64,000 nt of DNA from Anastrepha obliqua (GCF_027943255.1 NC_072892.1:26559792-26623791); one strand, 5' to 3'; shown: positions 11,595-22,330, numbered from the stretch's first letter. Numbers and translations: made by a program. The notes: a model not told the origin generated them from the sequence alone.

Positions 11595-12418
11595 AGGCAC
11601 TGAAGGTCCTAGAGAAAGCGAAGCAAACCTCAAAGATTGTTCAAGAATGCAAGAAGAAGCTTAATTCTGTCACAAGACAAAACAGGCTTGTACTTATATG
11701 GGTTCCAGGATACTCCGGTGTTCAAGGAAACGAAATTGCCCATGAATTGGCCAACTGTGGATCAGCGGTTTCCCCACAAGGGCCAGAGCCAATATTCGGA
11801 ATCAGTTCCGCAGGAATCATGAATTGGATCAGCGATTATGTAGGCAATCTACATAAAGAGCGATGGTCCGGTCTAGAACGCTGCAGAACTGCAAAATGTT
11901 TTGTGACAAGTCCGAACAGAAAACTGTCCCACGTTCTACTAAAACTTGGAAGGAAAGACGTTCGGTTGATGTTCGGTCGGTATTATTACAGGACACAACC
12001 CATGGGGTCAGCATATGACCACCATTGGAATTATTGAGAGCCCGATGTGCCTGTCGTGCTTGGAGGAGGCGGATTGCACTGAGCACTTTCTCTGTGAGTG
12101 TCCTGCCTTTGCTAGAGCAAGGCTACGAGTTTTGGGTTACGATGTCGTGAGAATGAGTAATATTCGTTCTCTAAAACTGGAGGATATTTACAGATTTGCC
12201 ACTGAATCTGGAAAATCCTCACAGGACTAAATATCTCTATCTCTGTTTCTTTTATTTTCTATCTCTTTCTCTGATACTTTTCTCTTCCCTCCCTGACTAT
12301 CTACCCTCTTTACAGAGCTCTAAATACAATGGACTTTTCAGCCTGAGTGTTTTAGGAGCCACCAAATCTCCTGGTGCTTCTTGGCTTAATCTTTTCAAAT
12401 TTCAATTTCAATTTTCAT
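11595..12418 (+). mobile_element. Jockey/R1-like LINE, 3' end (RNase H and zinc-finger tail), copy 1
   Basis: From 11597 a single frame encodes the back half of an RNase H domain (ALKVLEKAKQTSK, LVLIWVPGYSGVQGNEIAHE, where the final catalytic Asp is His) and the family C-terminal region (SDYVGNLHKERWSGLERCRT, LKLGRKDVRLM). After a frameshift near 11970 it continues with TIGIIESPMCLSCLEE and a CxxC-x8-H-x4-C zinc knuckle (CLSC...HFLCEC), ending at 12230. A pyrimidine-rich 3' UTR and a (TTTCAA)n tail (about 12393-12418) close the copy. The same 3' end occurs at 42.0 and 45.0 kb. 5'-truncated. Confidence 0.87.
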
Positions 12419-12514
12419 AACAACAAAAAAAACATTCCAACAGTATTTCTATTTTGTATTATCATTTTAAGTTCTTAAGCTCTGAGAAAAACACCCCATA
12501 TATTTACTGTGTGT

Positions 12515-12695
12515 AGATGTAAAAGATTCTGCGGAAGATTTTTGGACGTTTGCATGTTGGCAACGGCGAGTATCGTAGGCGATGGAGCAATGAACTGTGT
12601 GAGCTTTACAATGACACAGACATTGCGCAGCGCATAACGATCCGGTGGCTTCCTTGGCTGGGATATGCCATCCAAATGGGTAGAAACGGTTCGGA
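12515..12695 (+). mobile_element. RTE-like LINE fragment
   Basis: A short piece of the RTE C-terminal region: KILRKIF-like start (12519 onward, frame disturbed), then HVGNGEYRRRWSNELCELYN and DTDIAQRITIRWLPWLGYAI, matching the copies at 16.4 and 22.2 kb. No tail is attached. Dead fragment. Confidence 0.75.
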
Positions 12696-14230
12696 AGAAG
12701 CAGAAGATTTTAAAGTTGAGCTTAAAAACTTTAAAGTTGCACGGCTTTTCTGTGTGTTATAGAATGAGTTCGGGCAACAATGGATTGATGAACGATGAGC
12801 GGCATGGTACGATTTTTGTCTGTACGAAAGCATTGTTCTCGTGGCGATTTTTTGATCTCGGAAAAAAACCGTAAAGCTAGAACTCCTCACCAAAACTTCC
12901 TGAAACTCCTCAATCAGGCCATCTGGACTTTCACTTTTTTGCTACACCTGCGGGTATTGGGGGCTTAAATATCAGCCAACTGGTGAAATTCATCAGTAGC
13001 TTGAAGCGGTTAATATGAACGTAATTAGTCGCTGTTGGTTGTCATCCTCTAACCCAAAGCCCCTTCTAACTTTTTCCACCTGCTAGTCAGAAATAAAAAA
13101 TTTATATTGAGAGAAATTAAATTTTAAGATAAAATGTAAAAAAAGAAATGTGTTCGGTATGCAATTTAAAATTTTGTGGCAACCAAATCAATAATTATTT
13201 TGAAATAAAACAGTTCTTAAAGTTATTCACTACTTAATAATATTTTTCTTTATCAAAAAATCCATTCCCACTTTTAAGGGTCCCCCAATTCGAGGTGTAA
13301 GTTTTGAAAACAAAAAAGTATGAAATGATTTTTTTTAATATAACTTTGAGAACCCGCATTGACATACTTATGCACAAATATTAATTTTTAAAAGCTGTAA
13401 TCGCTTCGTCAAACACTCCGCTCAAGGGTATAAAAAATTGCGACGCACGGTCAATTTGTGGGGTCCCATATATTTATGTATGTATGTATCTATGTATGTA
13501 TGTATGTATGTGTTCGCTTGCAAGACCGCCATGCTTGAGTGACGCCAAATTAGTCGTATACGTACATATAAATGAACATCATGCGGCCTGACTTGCAACA
13601 ACAACAAAACATTACTAAGAGCACTTGCAGTGTCACCAACGCCGGCTGCCTGCAACACCAGTCCATAATTAAGTGCTGCACACTATGCAGCCAAGCAACA
13701 CATCTCCCTACACATTTCGCTTCCTTTGCAACCCTTCACAATCTTCCCTTACCCCATGCAAACTACAAAGGGCTCCCTATTCCTCTCAAACCTCCAGCTG
13801 TTGGGTATCACTCACCATATCAATATCGCTCGACTGACCGCCTCTGCTTTTGTTTACCGCCCTTTTTTGTTTTTGTTTTTATTCTCTTGTTTTTTGTTGT
13901 TGTAATTCACCACCATTGCCGTCAGCATTGATGTGAGCAGCGTACGTTGACAATTCTATTCAAAAATAATGACAGGCACTAAGAAAAAAATGGAAAATAA
14001 TAAAATTTAAAAATAAATTGCACAAAAAATCGCGCGTAATTTAGTTTTGAAGTGCGGGGCCATTTGATAAGATCGATCGGTGTGACAGAGTTGCTGAAGG
14101 TGGGCAATAATGTGGCGGTGGCGGTGGCAATAATGTAAATGTGTGCATGCAAATACATATATAATAGTACATATACCTTTTGTACGTGAAAATATCCCAG
14201 CAGGGAAAGGTTAAACTAATAATATTTAAT
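12696..14230. other. Unique noncoding DNA with a TATG microsatellite
   Basis: No domain or mobile-element signature apart from the microsatellite at 13475-13512. The plus-strand frame 13572-13931 is low-complexity and lacks a recognisable domain. Confidence 0.5.
13475..13512. repeat. (TATG)n microsatellite
   Basis: About nine tetranucleotide repeats of TATG with one interruption (TATC). Confidence 0.95.
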
Positions 14231-14231
14231 A

Positions 14232-15995
14232 ATAATTAATATTATATTTAGTCGGCAAGCCTTTATTTTGTCTCACAGCATTCAGTCATCTTGGCATGGG
14301 TTCGACCAGGTTCTTGCATGTTAAGGGGGGAGCCTGGTTTATGAGGTCTAAAAATTGCATCTCTTTGCGATTTATTTTTTTAAGGAAAAAATTAATTTAG
14401 CACTGCAAAGTTTTTTCTATCTTTTAATGAACATTTAAAAAGTATAAAAAATTGTGTACTGGTTAAAATAAGTTGAAAAAAATGTTTAACATAGAAATTA
14501 GTAGAGCGCTGCAACGCTGGAGTTTCCAACTGGCGTACAAGATACAGCTCGTAATTATTAATATATCTAAAGCAAAAAATTCAAATGGATTTCTAATTAT
14601 CATAATTTTTTATTCTAGATGAACTAAGAAAACTGAGAGAAATTCCAAAATTTCAACTTTTTGGAGGTAATAAGAAAAAAATGCCTTTCTATAAAAAAAA
14701 ATTCACTTCAACTTGGTATAAAAAGCTTGAAAATTTTTTTTTTATCTATTTTGTTAGTTCAAATAGAAGAGAATTTAATACTGAAGGGAACAAGCTATGA
14801 TTCATTTCAAAAGGTTCATTAGTTTTTTTTCATTCATATACGCCAATTCAAAGAAATATAAAAATGAAAAGTCGAGAAAAGAAGATAAAGTTTGTACTAT
14901 AGCAGTCCGGTCACAGCTTAACTACCTAACGCTCGCCTACCTTTGGCTTTGTATCTACGGAAATATTGAGAATTAGGCTCTGTTATCTTTGTGTGAATAT
15001 TCTGAAATATATTAGGAATCGCTTAAAACGAAAAAAAAAAAATTGATTTTTTTGACCTTATAAACCAGGCTCCCCCCTTAAAGGATCTATTTTCCCCCAC
15101 TCTTCTTTAATATCGTCTTCTAGATCTTTCTTGTTCCTAATAACATATTTTTCCAGTTGGTTTTCCAAATGAGCCCACAGATGTACAATTACATTGATGC
15201 CTGGAGATTGCGGGGGGTTTTCAAGTACTTTAGGGCTATAGTACCTAAGCCATAGACGGACATCAAGTGTCTTATGTCTACTAGAAATTGTCCTTAATTC
15301 CCAAATTTTCAGCACTTTGGACCAAATTTTCTTTCATAATTATTAGGTATTGTTTGTGGCCCATATTGCCGTTAATGAAGCACAAATTTCTAGTACCAGC
15401 AGCAGACATACAACCCCTTACCATTACCGAACCACCCTTATGTTCAACTGTCGGACGAAAATTTTTTCCAGCAACTCTTCTTCACACATACCTATGATTG
15501 TCCATCTGACCTAAATATGTTAAACTTGCTTTCATCTGCAAATGAAGCGTGTCTTATCCCCATGACGCTTTGCGAATTTTATTTTCTTGTGCCAGTTAAT
15601 CTCGTTGATGAAAGGTTTTTTCGTGCAACTCTTATTTTTTGCCAACACTAAACGTATGCATACTTTTGGGGTTGAAGTTAATATTAAGGTGTTAGGCGAG
15701 ATCTGTTGCGAGCTTAGGAGTGCTGAAATTTGGATTCTTCTTAATTTGTTGCACTATTCACCGTTTATTTGCATCCGAGAACAGTTTTGGCCGTACCGAT
15801 TTTTTCTTATTCTTATATTCCTTTCTTACTCCACGGATTTTGCTTCTTTGAAACATCTTCGACTACGCTGTCTACCCATTTTTATAGTTTGAACTTTTAT
15901 TCAACAACACACGACTGAATATTTATTTTAATTCATTACGTTTGTTTCTTCCTTTGCACTGTTCTATTGAGAGCAAATCAATTGTGGGATACCCC
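14232..15995 (-). mobile_element. Tc1-like transposon relic, split by a TTAA MITE
   Basis: Minus-strand Tc1 relic. The reading starts near 15880 (MGRQRSRRCFKEAKSVE) and runs through KKPFINEINWHKKIKFAKRH, FADESKFNIFRSDGQS (first catalytic Asp kept), GGSVMVRGCMSAAGTRNLCF and ENLVQSAENLGIKDNF. The second Asp region is damaged by stops and a small deletion. The last open part, 15315 to 15082, reads LDVRLWLRYYSPKVLENPPQ and INVIVHLWAHL, where the catalytic Glu of IEHLW is Val. Coding breaks at a TTAA (15078) and resumes beyond the MITE at 14324 as LVEPMPR, stop, LNAVRQNKGLPTKY. Several stops and frameshifts. Terminal repeats not certain. Confidence 0.88.
14325..15077. mobile_element. TTAA-flanked MITE 1 (753 bp)
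   Basis: Non-coding, A+T-rich element with inverted termini GGGGGGAGCCTGGTTTAT (left) and its complement on the right (perfect over 18 bases, near-perfect to about 30). It is flanked on both sides by TTAA (14321-14324 and 15078-15081). TTAA duplication is the hallmark of piggyBac-type transposases, so a non-autonomous piggyBac-like element is the natural guess; no transposase trace lies inside. It sits inside the Tc1 transposase frame, and removing it plus one TTAA restores that frame. It shares its end sequence with the element at 17.0 kb. Confidence 0.92.
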
Positions 15996-16424
15996 GTTTA
16001 AAAGTGCCAAACAATCGCAATAATGCCAAATGTTCGATTTCTTTTTTGACACCAATTTTGCGAATGCTGCAAGATGAATTTTTTATAACACGGAGGTAAT
16101 GGATTTGGATTATTATTACTATTTTTAAAATCCTATTTGAATACCCAATACAAAAGTATAAAAATAAAAATATTTAACTTGCATTTCTTACAAAAATTTT
16201 GAATGCTATGTGTGCCCGAGTTCTTTATTGAGCCACTGTACGTGGCGGGCTCCAAACCCAGCGCACAACCAGATCTTGAATTGTTTCGCCTCCTCACATT
16301 AGTGCGCTCTCGAACGGATGTTCGGAAACTAGCCAAAGGATAGTTGTGAAGTCCGAAGTCCGGAAGTTATGATCTGCTTGGACCGTATGCTTAACGTATC
16401 CCTCTTGCTACTTTGAACTAAGTA
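15996..16424. other. Unassigned noncoding DNA
   Basis: Between the Tc1 relic and the RTE fragment. A minus-strand frame at 16133-16336 has no recognised domain. Confidence 0.4.
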
Positions 16425-16905
16425 GGTAAATGAGTAGAAAAGTCCTCTCTCGACGAACAAACCTAACACTCTATAAGGCTCTCATCATGCCCGGCCTATC
16501 AAATAGCGCAGAAGCTTGGACGATGGAAACACTCGATGGAGTGTTCCTTGTAGTATTTGAGAGAAAGGTTATTCGAAAGATTTTTGGACCTTTACACGGT
16601 GGCGGCAATGAGATGTATGAGGTTTACAATGGCATAGACATACCTGTAGTGCAGCGAATAAAGACTCAGCGACTTCGTTGGCTAGGCCATGCCGTCCGAA
16701 TGAATATAAGCGCTCCGTCTCTGAAAGTATTCGATGCGGTACCAGCTGGCGGTAGAAGAGGAAGACCTCCTCTGCTTTGGAAAGATCAGGTGGAGAAGGG
16801 CTTGGCTTTACTTGGTGTGTCCAATGGTCGCCGGTTACCATAAGAAAGAAAAGACAACGCGCTTTATTAAATGGTTATCGCGCTAATTAAGAAGAAAAAG
16901 AATTT
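16425..16905 (+). mobile_element. RTE-like LINE, 3' end fragment
   Basis: Best-preserved RTE tail in the window. One frame from 16430 to 16843 encodes SRRTNLTLYKALIMPGLSNS, AEAWTMETLDGVFLVVFERK, VIRKIFGPLHGGGNEMYEVY, QRIKTQRLRWLGHAVRM, AGGRRGRPPLLWKDQVEKGL and ALLGVSNGRRLP: the C-terminal region after the polymerase. It ends with GCGCTAATTAAGAAGAAAAA (about 16881-16901), a GAA-rich tail. The polymerase core is absent. Confidence 0.88.
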
Positions 16906-17017
16906 TATTTATTCCGCTAAAGGGAATACCTTAAATTTCATTTTTTTTAGTTCTCTTGGTTATTTTAGAAACATATTGGACTAAAACTTGTTCGGCTAGT
17001 ATGAACTGATATTTTAA

Positions 17018-17739
17018 GGGGGGACCCTCATTTATCGGGTCAAAAAAATCGATTTTTTGGAAATAATTTTAATCTATTCTACAACTATTTAAGAATATAC
17101 TTTCAAAATTTCAAGTCGATATCTGTATTTTTGAAGGAGTGACAAAATTTTTAACAGGACGCGACGGGTGGCCTGATCGCCTGTATCCAAAACTTTAAAC
17201 GCGTTTTTCTCGAAACATCATTTTTTGATTTTGTGTACACAATTGAGAACGCTGTATTGAACCAATCAGGCTTTACAATAGCTCATTTTAAAGATAATTA
17301 AATTGTTTTCAATGTGACATTAAGTGTTTTTTTAAAAAAAAAGATTTTCATATTTTTTTGTAATTTTAAAGTCAATTTTTATGCATGAAAAATCACTTTT
17401 AACATAAAACTGGGTAAAAAATATCAATTTCGACATTTTTTTTTTAAATCAAAATGTCACATCGAAGGTATTATCCTAAAGTTTTAAAAAAAATTTGGTT
17501 TTTTTATTTCAGAAAAAAATTCAGAGCGCTAGAATGTACACAGATAGAATGAGGTGCCATGGACGAGGTGTATATTTCCATACTTAAAATGTTTTTTTTT
17601 CTTCTCCGAAAATTTTTGTAGACAGTCAAGACATTTATTAAAGTACTTTATGAATTACAAAACGTTTGAAGTTATTTTACCTGAGAAAACAATTCCCAAA
17701 AATGATGCATTTTTCGACCGTCTAAATGAGGGTCCCCCC
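17018..17739. mobile_element. TTAA-flanked MITE 2 (722 bp)
   Basis: Second member of the TTAA family. Flanks: TTAA at 17014-17017 and 17740-17743. Inverted termini: GGGGGGACCCTCATTTA on both ends, followed by weaker similarity (TCGGGTC / GACGGTC). Interior is A+T-rich and non-coding. The ends match MITE 1 in the G6 start and the pattern GGGGGGASCCTS-TTTA, but the interiors do not obviously align. Confidence 0.9.
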
Positions 17740-17748
17740 TTAATTGGT

Positions 17749-17787
17749 ATTTTACTGATTCATGGCTTGACATTTTACTGATTCATG
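17749..17787. repeat. 23-bp direct duplication
   Basis: ATTTTACTGATTCATG occurs at 17749-17764 and 17772-17787, between the TTAA MITE and the left end of the next mariner. It may be a local duplication connected with loss of that mariner's terminus. Confidence 0.8.
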
Positions 17788-19074
17788 ATGCCTTTTATAT
17801 TTCGGGATTAAAGAACAAAAACAAATTTTAATCATCGAAAATCACTTTATTGTTTTTCAAAATATTCTCCATGAAGATCTATACACTTTTGCATGCGTTT
17901 GAACCAATTGTCGAAGCACTTTTGCCACTCTGAATGAGGTACCTGCAAAACATGCATTCTGAATGCCGCAACCGCTTCTTCAGGTGTCGAAAAACGTTGA
18001 CCTCTCAGTTTTTTTTTTACGTACGGGAATAAAAAGAAGTCATTCGGTGCCAAGTCAGGACTATAAGGCGGATGACCCATTAATTCGATGTTTTGGGTGC
18101 TCGAAAATGCTGTTGTTTGAGCCGATGTGTGAGAGCTCGCATTGTCCTGATGAAGAGTGATCCGTCTTTGGCGATTGGTTTTCCTAATTTCTTGGAAGAC
18201 AACTGGCAAACAAATGGCTGTGTACCACTCAGAATTTATTGTTCTGCGTTGTTCTAGTGGTACGGTTGCGACATGTCCAGTTTTTCTGAAAAAACAGGCG
18301 ACCATTTGCTTGAAAGTGCTTTGTGCGCGAACAACTTTTGTTGGATTTGGCTCATCTTGAAACACCCATGCAGTCGACTGCTGCTTCTCTTTCGGGCTCA
18401 TACGCGTAAATCCATGATTCATCACCTGTCACGATGTCATAGACGTGTTTCGAAGCCCCGCGATCGTATTTTTTGAGCATTTCCTTCGACCAATCGATAC
18501 GAGCCTTTTTTTGAGCGATTGACAAATTGTGTGGGATCCAACGCGAACAAATTTTTTTGACAGTCAAATGTGTATGCAATATTGAATGTATGCTGGTCCC
18601 ACTAATGCCTAAGATTGTCTCAATCTCACGATAGGTCACATGACGATCTTGCAATATCAGTTCGCGCACAGCATCAATGGTTTTCGGAACTACAACTGAT
18701 TTTGGACGACCTTCACGAAATTCGTCTTGGAGTGAACTACGACTACGATTGAATTCACCATACCATCGATAAACACTGGTCCTTGATGGAGCTTCATCGC
18801 CAAAAAATGAATTAAGTTCATCCATGCAATGTTGCTGAGTTAATCCACGTCGAAAGTTGTAAAAAATAATCGCACGAAAATGTTCACGATTTAATTCCAT
18901 TTCTGGACCGAGATGAATCTTTTAAGTTACTGTAAACAACAGAAATAGCGCTGGTATTTCAAAACGTTCTGAGTACGTAAAAGGCAAAAAATGTCAAACT
19001 TTGCGATACAGCTGTCAGTTGCCAGATTGCAACATCAGGGTTGCCAAATCCCGACACATAAAAGGCACCCCTCG
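17783..19074 (-). mobile_element. Nearly intact mariner
   Basis: About 1.29 kb. The right terminus (reading inward from 19074) is CGAGGGGTGCCTTTTATGTG with a TA at 19075-19076. The left end matches it only from ATGCCTTTTATATTTCGGGA (17785 onward); its outermost bases are altered, so one TIR tip is lost. The terminus is closely related to the unit of the satellite at 24-25.6 kb, which makes this the same subfamily. Confidence 0.92.
17847..18900 (-). pseudogene. Mariner transposase with a single frameshift
   Basis: Start ATG at 18900 (MELNREHFRAIIFYNFRRGL). The N-terminal half is one open frame with the HTH region (SRTSVYRWYGEF, EGRPKSVVVPKTIDAVREL), the linker CSRWIPHNLSIAQKKARIDW and the first catalytic Asp in VTGDESWIYAYEPE. 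A one-base insertion at about 18386-18390 then moves the remainder (KQQSTAWVFQDEPNPTKVV onward) to the frame 18425-17847. Second Asp in LHQDNASSHTSAQ and third in SPDLAPNDFFLF are 34 residues apart. It ends HGEYFEKQ, stop. Ignoring the single extra base the length is about 350 residues, typical for mariner. No other stop is seen, so this is the youngest-looking transposase here. Confidence 0.95.
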
Positions 19075-19076
19075 TA

Positions 19077-19812
19077 TCATTTCAAGCATCGAAAAATAAA
19101 GAACACGAACTGGTTGAGCTGAAAAGTGAACTGGTATTGTTCTAGTTCGCAACCATTATTTTTTCCTGCAGGGGTGTTTTGTGTGGCTTTTAATAAAAGG
19201 TACATAGATAAATAGGATGTGTTTAAATTAATATGAGTGCACTTAGTTGTGTTCGAGTTACAAAAAATCCACGGCGATTGCTCGTGGGTCACAAACCTTT
19301 TAACGACTTAGCACACAAATAAAACCTCGTATTATTATTTTATTTAATATTTTTAGAATTGACCGCAATAGCAAAATGCATAAGATACGTAGTTAATGTC
19401 ACACTGCATTTTTAGAAATACAACTGAGTAGTTTATTAAATTCTTAGTAGTGTTACGAATGACAGTCAAGGCAGACATTTGAGTTATTTTATGAATGTAC
19501 AGCACTTGAAAGGTCGCACGTAAAGTTCACCTCATCTCATGCGGTTCACTGTACGATTCGGCACATTTTGGTTTCTTCTGAAGTCAGCAGGCTTTGAAAA
19601 TCTTTTTCGCATACCAAATTTTTATTTTGATGCATGTAAACTGCTAGGAAACGCAGAGAAGAAGAGATAATAGCGACCCAAAAACCGAATCGTTCGGATA
19701 GAAAATCAAAATCAATTTGTAACAAACAACGAGTGTTCAGCACATTTTTGTAGTAATCAGGCAGAGTTGGGAAATAATGTGAAAATTACTAACAAGAAAT
19801 TTATTTTATTAA
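19077..19812. other. Unassigned noncoding DNA
   Basis: No repeat or coding signature recognised; short frames only. Confidence 0.4.
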
Positions 19813-20795
19813 TAGGTGGGCAACTAAGTTCTCGCTGTTTTTTTGATGAAAATACAACTTTATTCTGAAAAAATGGTTACAAGTGAATCATTGAAAGTAT
19901 TTCCCATCGCTGGCTACTACTTTTTCCCATCTTTCTGGTAGATCTCGTATACCGTCGCGGTAAAACTGTTCATCTTTTGAGGCTATCCACGGATCAAGCC
20001 ATTTTTGGATGTCTCCATATGAATGGCACTGCTGGTCAGCTAGACCTCGTGCCATCGTTCGGAACAGGCGATAATCGGACGCCGCAATATCTGCAGAATG
20101 TGGCGGGTGGAGTACGATTCCCCATTTCAGTGTTTCCAGGTAGGTTTTAACGGGTTTGGCAACGTGAGGCCGAGCGTTGTCATGCTATAGAATCACTTTT
20201 TGATGCTTCTCCGCGTACTGCGACCGCTTCTCGCGCAGTGCTCTGCTCAATCGCATCAATTGAATTGGATACCGATCCCCAGTGACGGTTTCGCTTGGCT
20301 TTACCAGTTCATAATAAATAACACCAATTGGGTCCCACCAAATACATCGCATAACCTTCGCAGCGTGAATATTCGGCCGAGCCGACGACGTAGAAGCATG
20401 ACCGAGCAGTCCCCATGACTTACTTTTCTTTGGATTGCTGTAAGGAATCCATTTTTCATCACCCGTCACAACGCGATGAAGAAAACCTTTCGTTTTTTGC
20501 CGCTGGAGCAGTTGTTCACAGGCGAAAAAACGACGTTCATCATCCCTTGGTTTTAACTCATAAAGAACCCAAGTTCCCTGTTCCTAAATGATTCCCAAAT
20601 CATGCAATCGCTTGGAAATGGATTGGCGGGTAACTCCTAATACTGAAGCAAGCTCTTCTTGCGTTTGACACGGATCCTCATTGCGCAATGCCTCCAATTC
20701 AGCGTCTTCGAAGATTTTTGGTCTTCCTTCACGCGGACGGTCGTCAACATTAAAATCACCGTCGTCAACATCATCATCATATATGGTTGCCATGT
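19813..20795 (-). mobile_element. Mariner, 5' truncated
   Basis: The 3' end (left in the window) keeps a mariner-type terminus, TAGGTGGGCAACTAAGTTCT at 19813 onward. The other end is gone: homology stops at about 20795 inside the N-terminal coding region, after the first 60 or so codons have been lost. Confidence 0.88.
19888..20793 (-). pseudogene. Mariner transposase, N-terminally truncated, two nonsense codons
   Basis: Reads on one minus-strand frame for most of its length: DGDFNVDDRPREGRPKIFED, LGVTRQSISKRLHDLGII, a TAG stop, EQGTWVLYELKPRDDERRFF, then HRVVTGDEKWIPYSNPKKSK (first catalytic Asp). WWDPIGVIYYELVKPSETVT follows. A second TAG stop directly precedes the HDNARPH motif (second Asp, about 20178), and the third Asp is in ADIAASDYRLF, 34 residues on. 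Ends with WEKVVASDGKYFQ, stop at 19888-19890. Two stops plus truncation make it a pseudogene, but no frameshift is needed, so it decayed by point mutation. Confidence 0.93.
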
Positions 20796-21038
20796 GCTTA
20801 CATATGTATAGTACCTTCTTAGTATGGGAGTTGAAAACCTTGCGAAATACTGTTCGCTGTTAGAGTCTACTTCGTATCTTGACCGATGATATCTTTCCAT
20901 ATATGTACATATGCAAGCGGCAGCAGCAAACTGGAGGGAATTGCCACTGCGAATATCTGAAGGTCTGAATGCTCTGGAAAAATTCCTATTTTTCATTGAA
21001 AAAATGGGGTATCAAATTTTGAACTCAATAAACCCTTC

Positions 21039-21265
21039 GGCGGCCGCTGTAGTTGGCTGGTTGTTGCGTGACTACCATTCGGAATTCACAGGGGGAACGT
21101 AGGTTCGAATCTCGGTGAAACACCTAAAATGAAGAAAAAGTTTTTTCTAGTTTTTTCTCCGAGTGTATTTCTACCATGAAAAAGTTCCTATTAAAAAAAA
21201 TATCTGCCGTTCGGGGTCGGCTTTAAACTGTAGCTCCCTCCATTTGTGAAAGAACATCAAAAACC
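21039..21265 (+). mobile_element. tRNA-derived SINE, copy a
   Basis: Starts with CGGCCGCTGTAG, the head shared with copies e and f. It contains GTGACTACCATTCGGAATTC and a polymerase III B-box-like GGTTCGAATCTC (about 21102-21114), then the body with TCCGAGTGTATTTCTACCAT and ATCTGCCGTTCGGGGTCGG. The 3' end is lost after about 21265. The A box is diverged. Confidence 0.85.
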
Positions 21266-21569
21266 TTGAAAAATGTTTGAAAGGAAATAATGATATAATG
21301 CAAGATTACGTAGATGTTAGTACAGTTTTGAGCGCAGCTTTGCCGCGCCTTTATTTGAGATAATCTGTGGGAGTGAATCGAGAGGACATCGTAAAATTAG
21401 CGAAATTTTTTAAACATACATACGTGAAAACTTAGGTTAGGTTAGTATAAACATGGAAGAAAATAGGAACTGGAAGAAAATAGGAAAGAAAGCAACTGCT
21501 TGTAAGTGAGGAATATAAATAAATTTCCAAACCAAAGTCAGCTCAACAACTGTTCTGTAAAATTCGTTG

Positions 21570-21905
21570 GTCACCGACTAGCGGTTCCGATCGAATGGAT
21601 ACAAAGGCTCCAGCTCTGAAAATATTCGATACGGTACCAGCTGGTGGAAACAGAGGAAGAGGAAGCCCGACTCTGCGTTGGAAAAATCAGGTGGAGAAGG
21701 ACTTGGCTTCACGTGGTGTATACAACTGGCGCCGGTTAGCACGAGAAAGGAACAACTAGCGCGCAGCCCATGGCAGCTGGTTCTACGTTACCGGAATGAT
21801 TCCGGTTTCTCTCGACCAAGGGCTGCCGCCCCAGTTAACTAGCCCTGTTTAGTGAACTGTTTATCACTAGCGCGCTTTGTTAAACTCGGTCAAAAAAGAA
21901 GAAGA
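21570..21905 (+). mobile_element. RTE-like LINE 3' end, interrupted by a 102-bp insertion
   Basis: Encodes the RTE extreme C-terminus KAPALKIFDTVPAGGNRGRG, then PTLRWKNQVEKDLASRGVYN and WRRLARERNN, stop (about 21598-21759). The 3' UTR is cut at 21764 by a 102-bp insertion and resumes at 21867 (CTAGCGCGCTTTGTTAAACT), ending in TCGGTCAAAAAAGAAGAAGA (to about 21896). The copy at 16.4 kb lacks the insertion and shows the uninterrupted order (ACGCGCTTTATTAAATGG). Confidence 0.83.
21765..21866. mobile_element. 102-bp short insertion with 9-bp target duplication
   Basis: Bounded by CTAGCGCGC on both sides (21756-21764 and 21867-21875). About 79 bases of it (21779-21857) are repeated at 51739-51818 with about six differences. 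It contains the palindrome ACCGGAATGATTCCGGT and a GGGCTGCC/GGCAGC complementarity, so it could fold. No coding. Possibly a tiny non-autonomous retroelement; family unknown to me. Confidence 0.75.
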
Positions 21906-22112
21906 ATCTCTTATTTCTCTTCTCTAATCTCCTATTTTCTCTCTTCTATTCAAGTCCTACAGATGCAGAAACTTTTCTAATACTTCATGTCTGTATTGGA
22001 CACGAATATTATTCGCGTTTTTCGCCAGACACCAATGAAAATGCTGGAAGATGTCATAAAAATTGATCCTAGAAGGGATCCTTCAACTTATTAAAATAGA
22101 ATCACGATCAGG

Positions 22113-22330
22113 TTAGGTTGTGTTGAACTGGTTGACTACGATACTTGCCGACGCCAACGTGCATAGGGCTAAAAATCTTCCCCGGAATCTTTCTCTCAAA
22201 CACCCCAAGTGAAGTGGCTAAAATTACTTTACACTCTTTGACGCCACCTATCTTTGGTTCTGCTAACTTGGAGGTAATGAGAGACTGTCAACAAATATGG
22301 TGATACTCGTCGTCCTATAAATGCAGATGC
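22113..22330 (-). mobile_element. RTE-like LINE fragment
   Basis: Minus strand encodes GVFERKIPGKIFSPMHVGVG and KYRSQPV (about 22205-22125), the same region as in the 12.5 and 16.4 kb copies, preceded by AEPKIGGVKECKVILATSL. The left end is CAGGTTAGGTTGTG, that is a CCTAACC-type end on the minus strand. Fragmentary. Confidence 0.65.

Noticed and set aside
13572..13931. Host protein of 119 residues
   Set aside because: Low-complexity, Thr/His/Leu-rich with a Phe/Val run from a poly-T tract; no domain, no splice context.
15587..15892. Plus-strand frame of 101 residues
   Set aside because: It lies antisense to the Tc1 transposase relic and has no domain.
21039..21120. A tRNA gene, from the A/B-box-like head
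   Set aside because: It is the head of a dispersed SINE found in seven places; no complete cloverleaf with acceptor stem is apparent.
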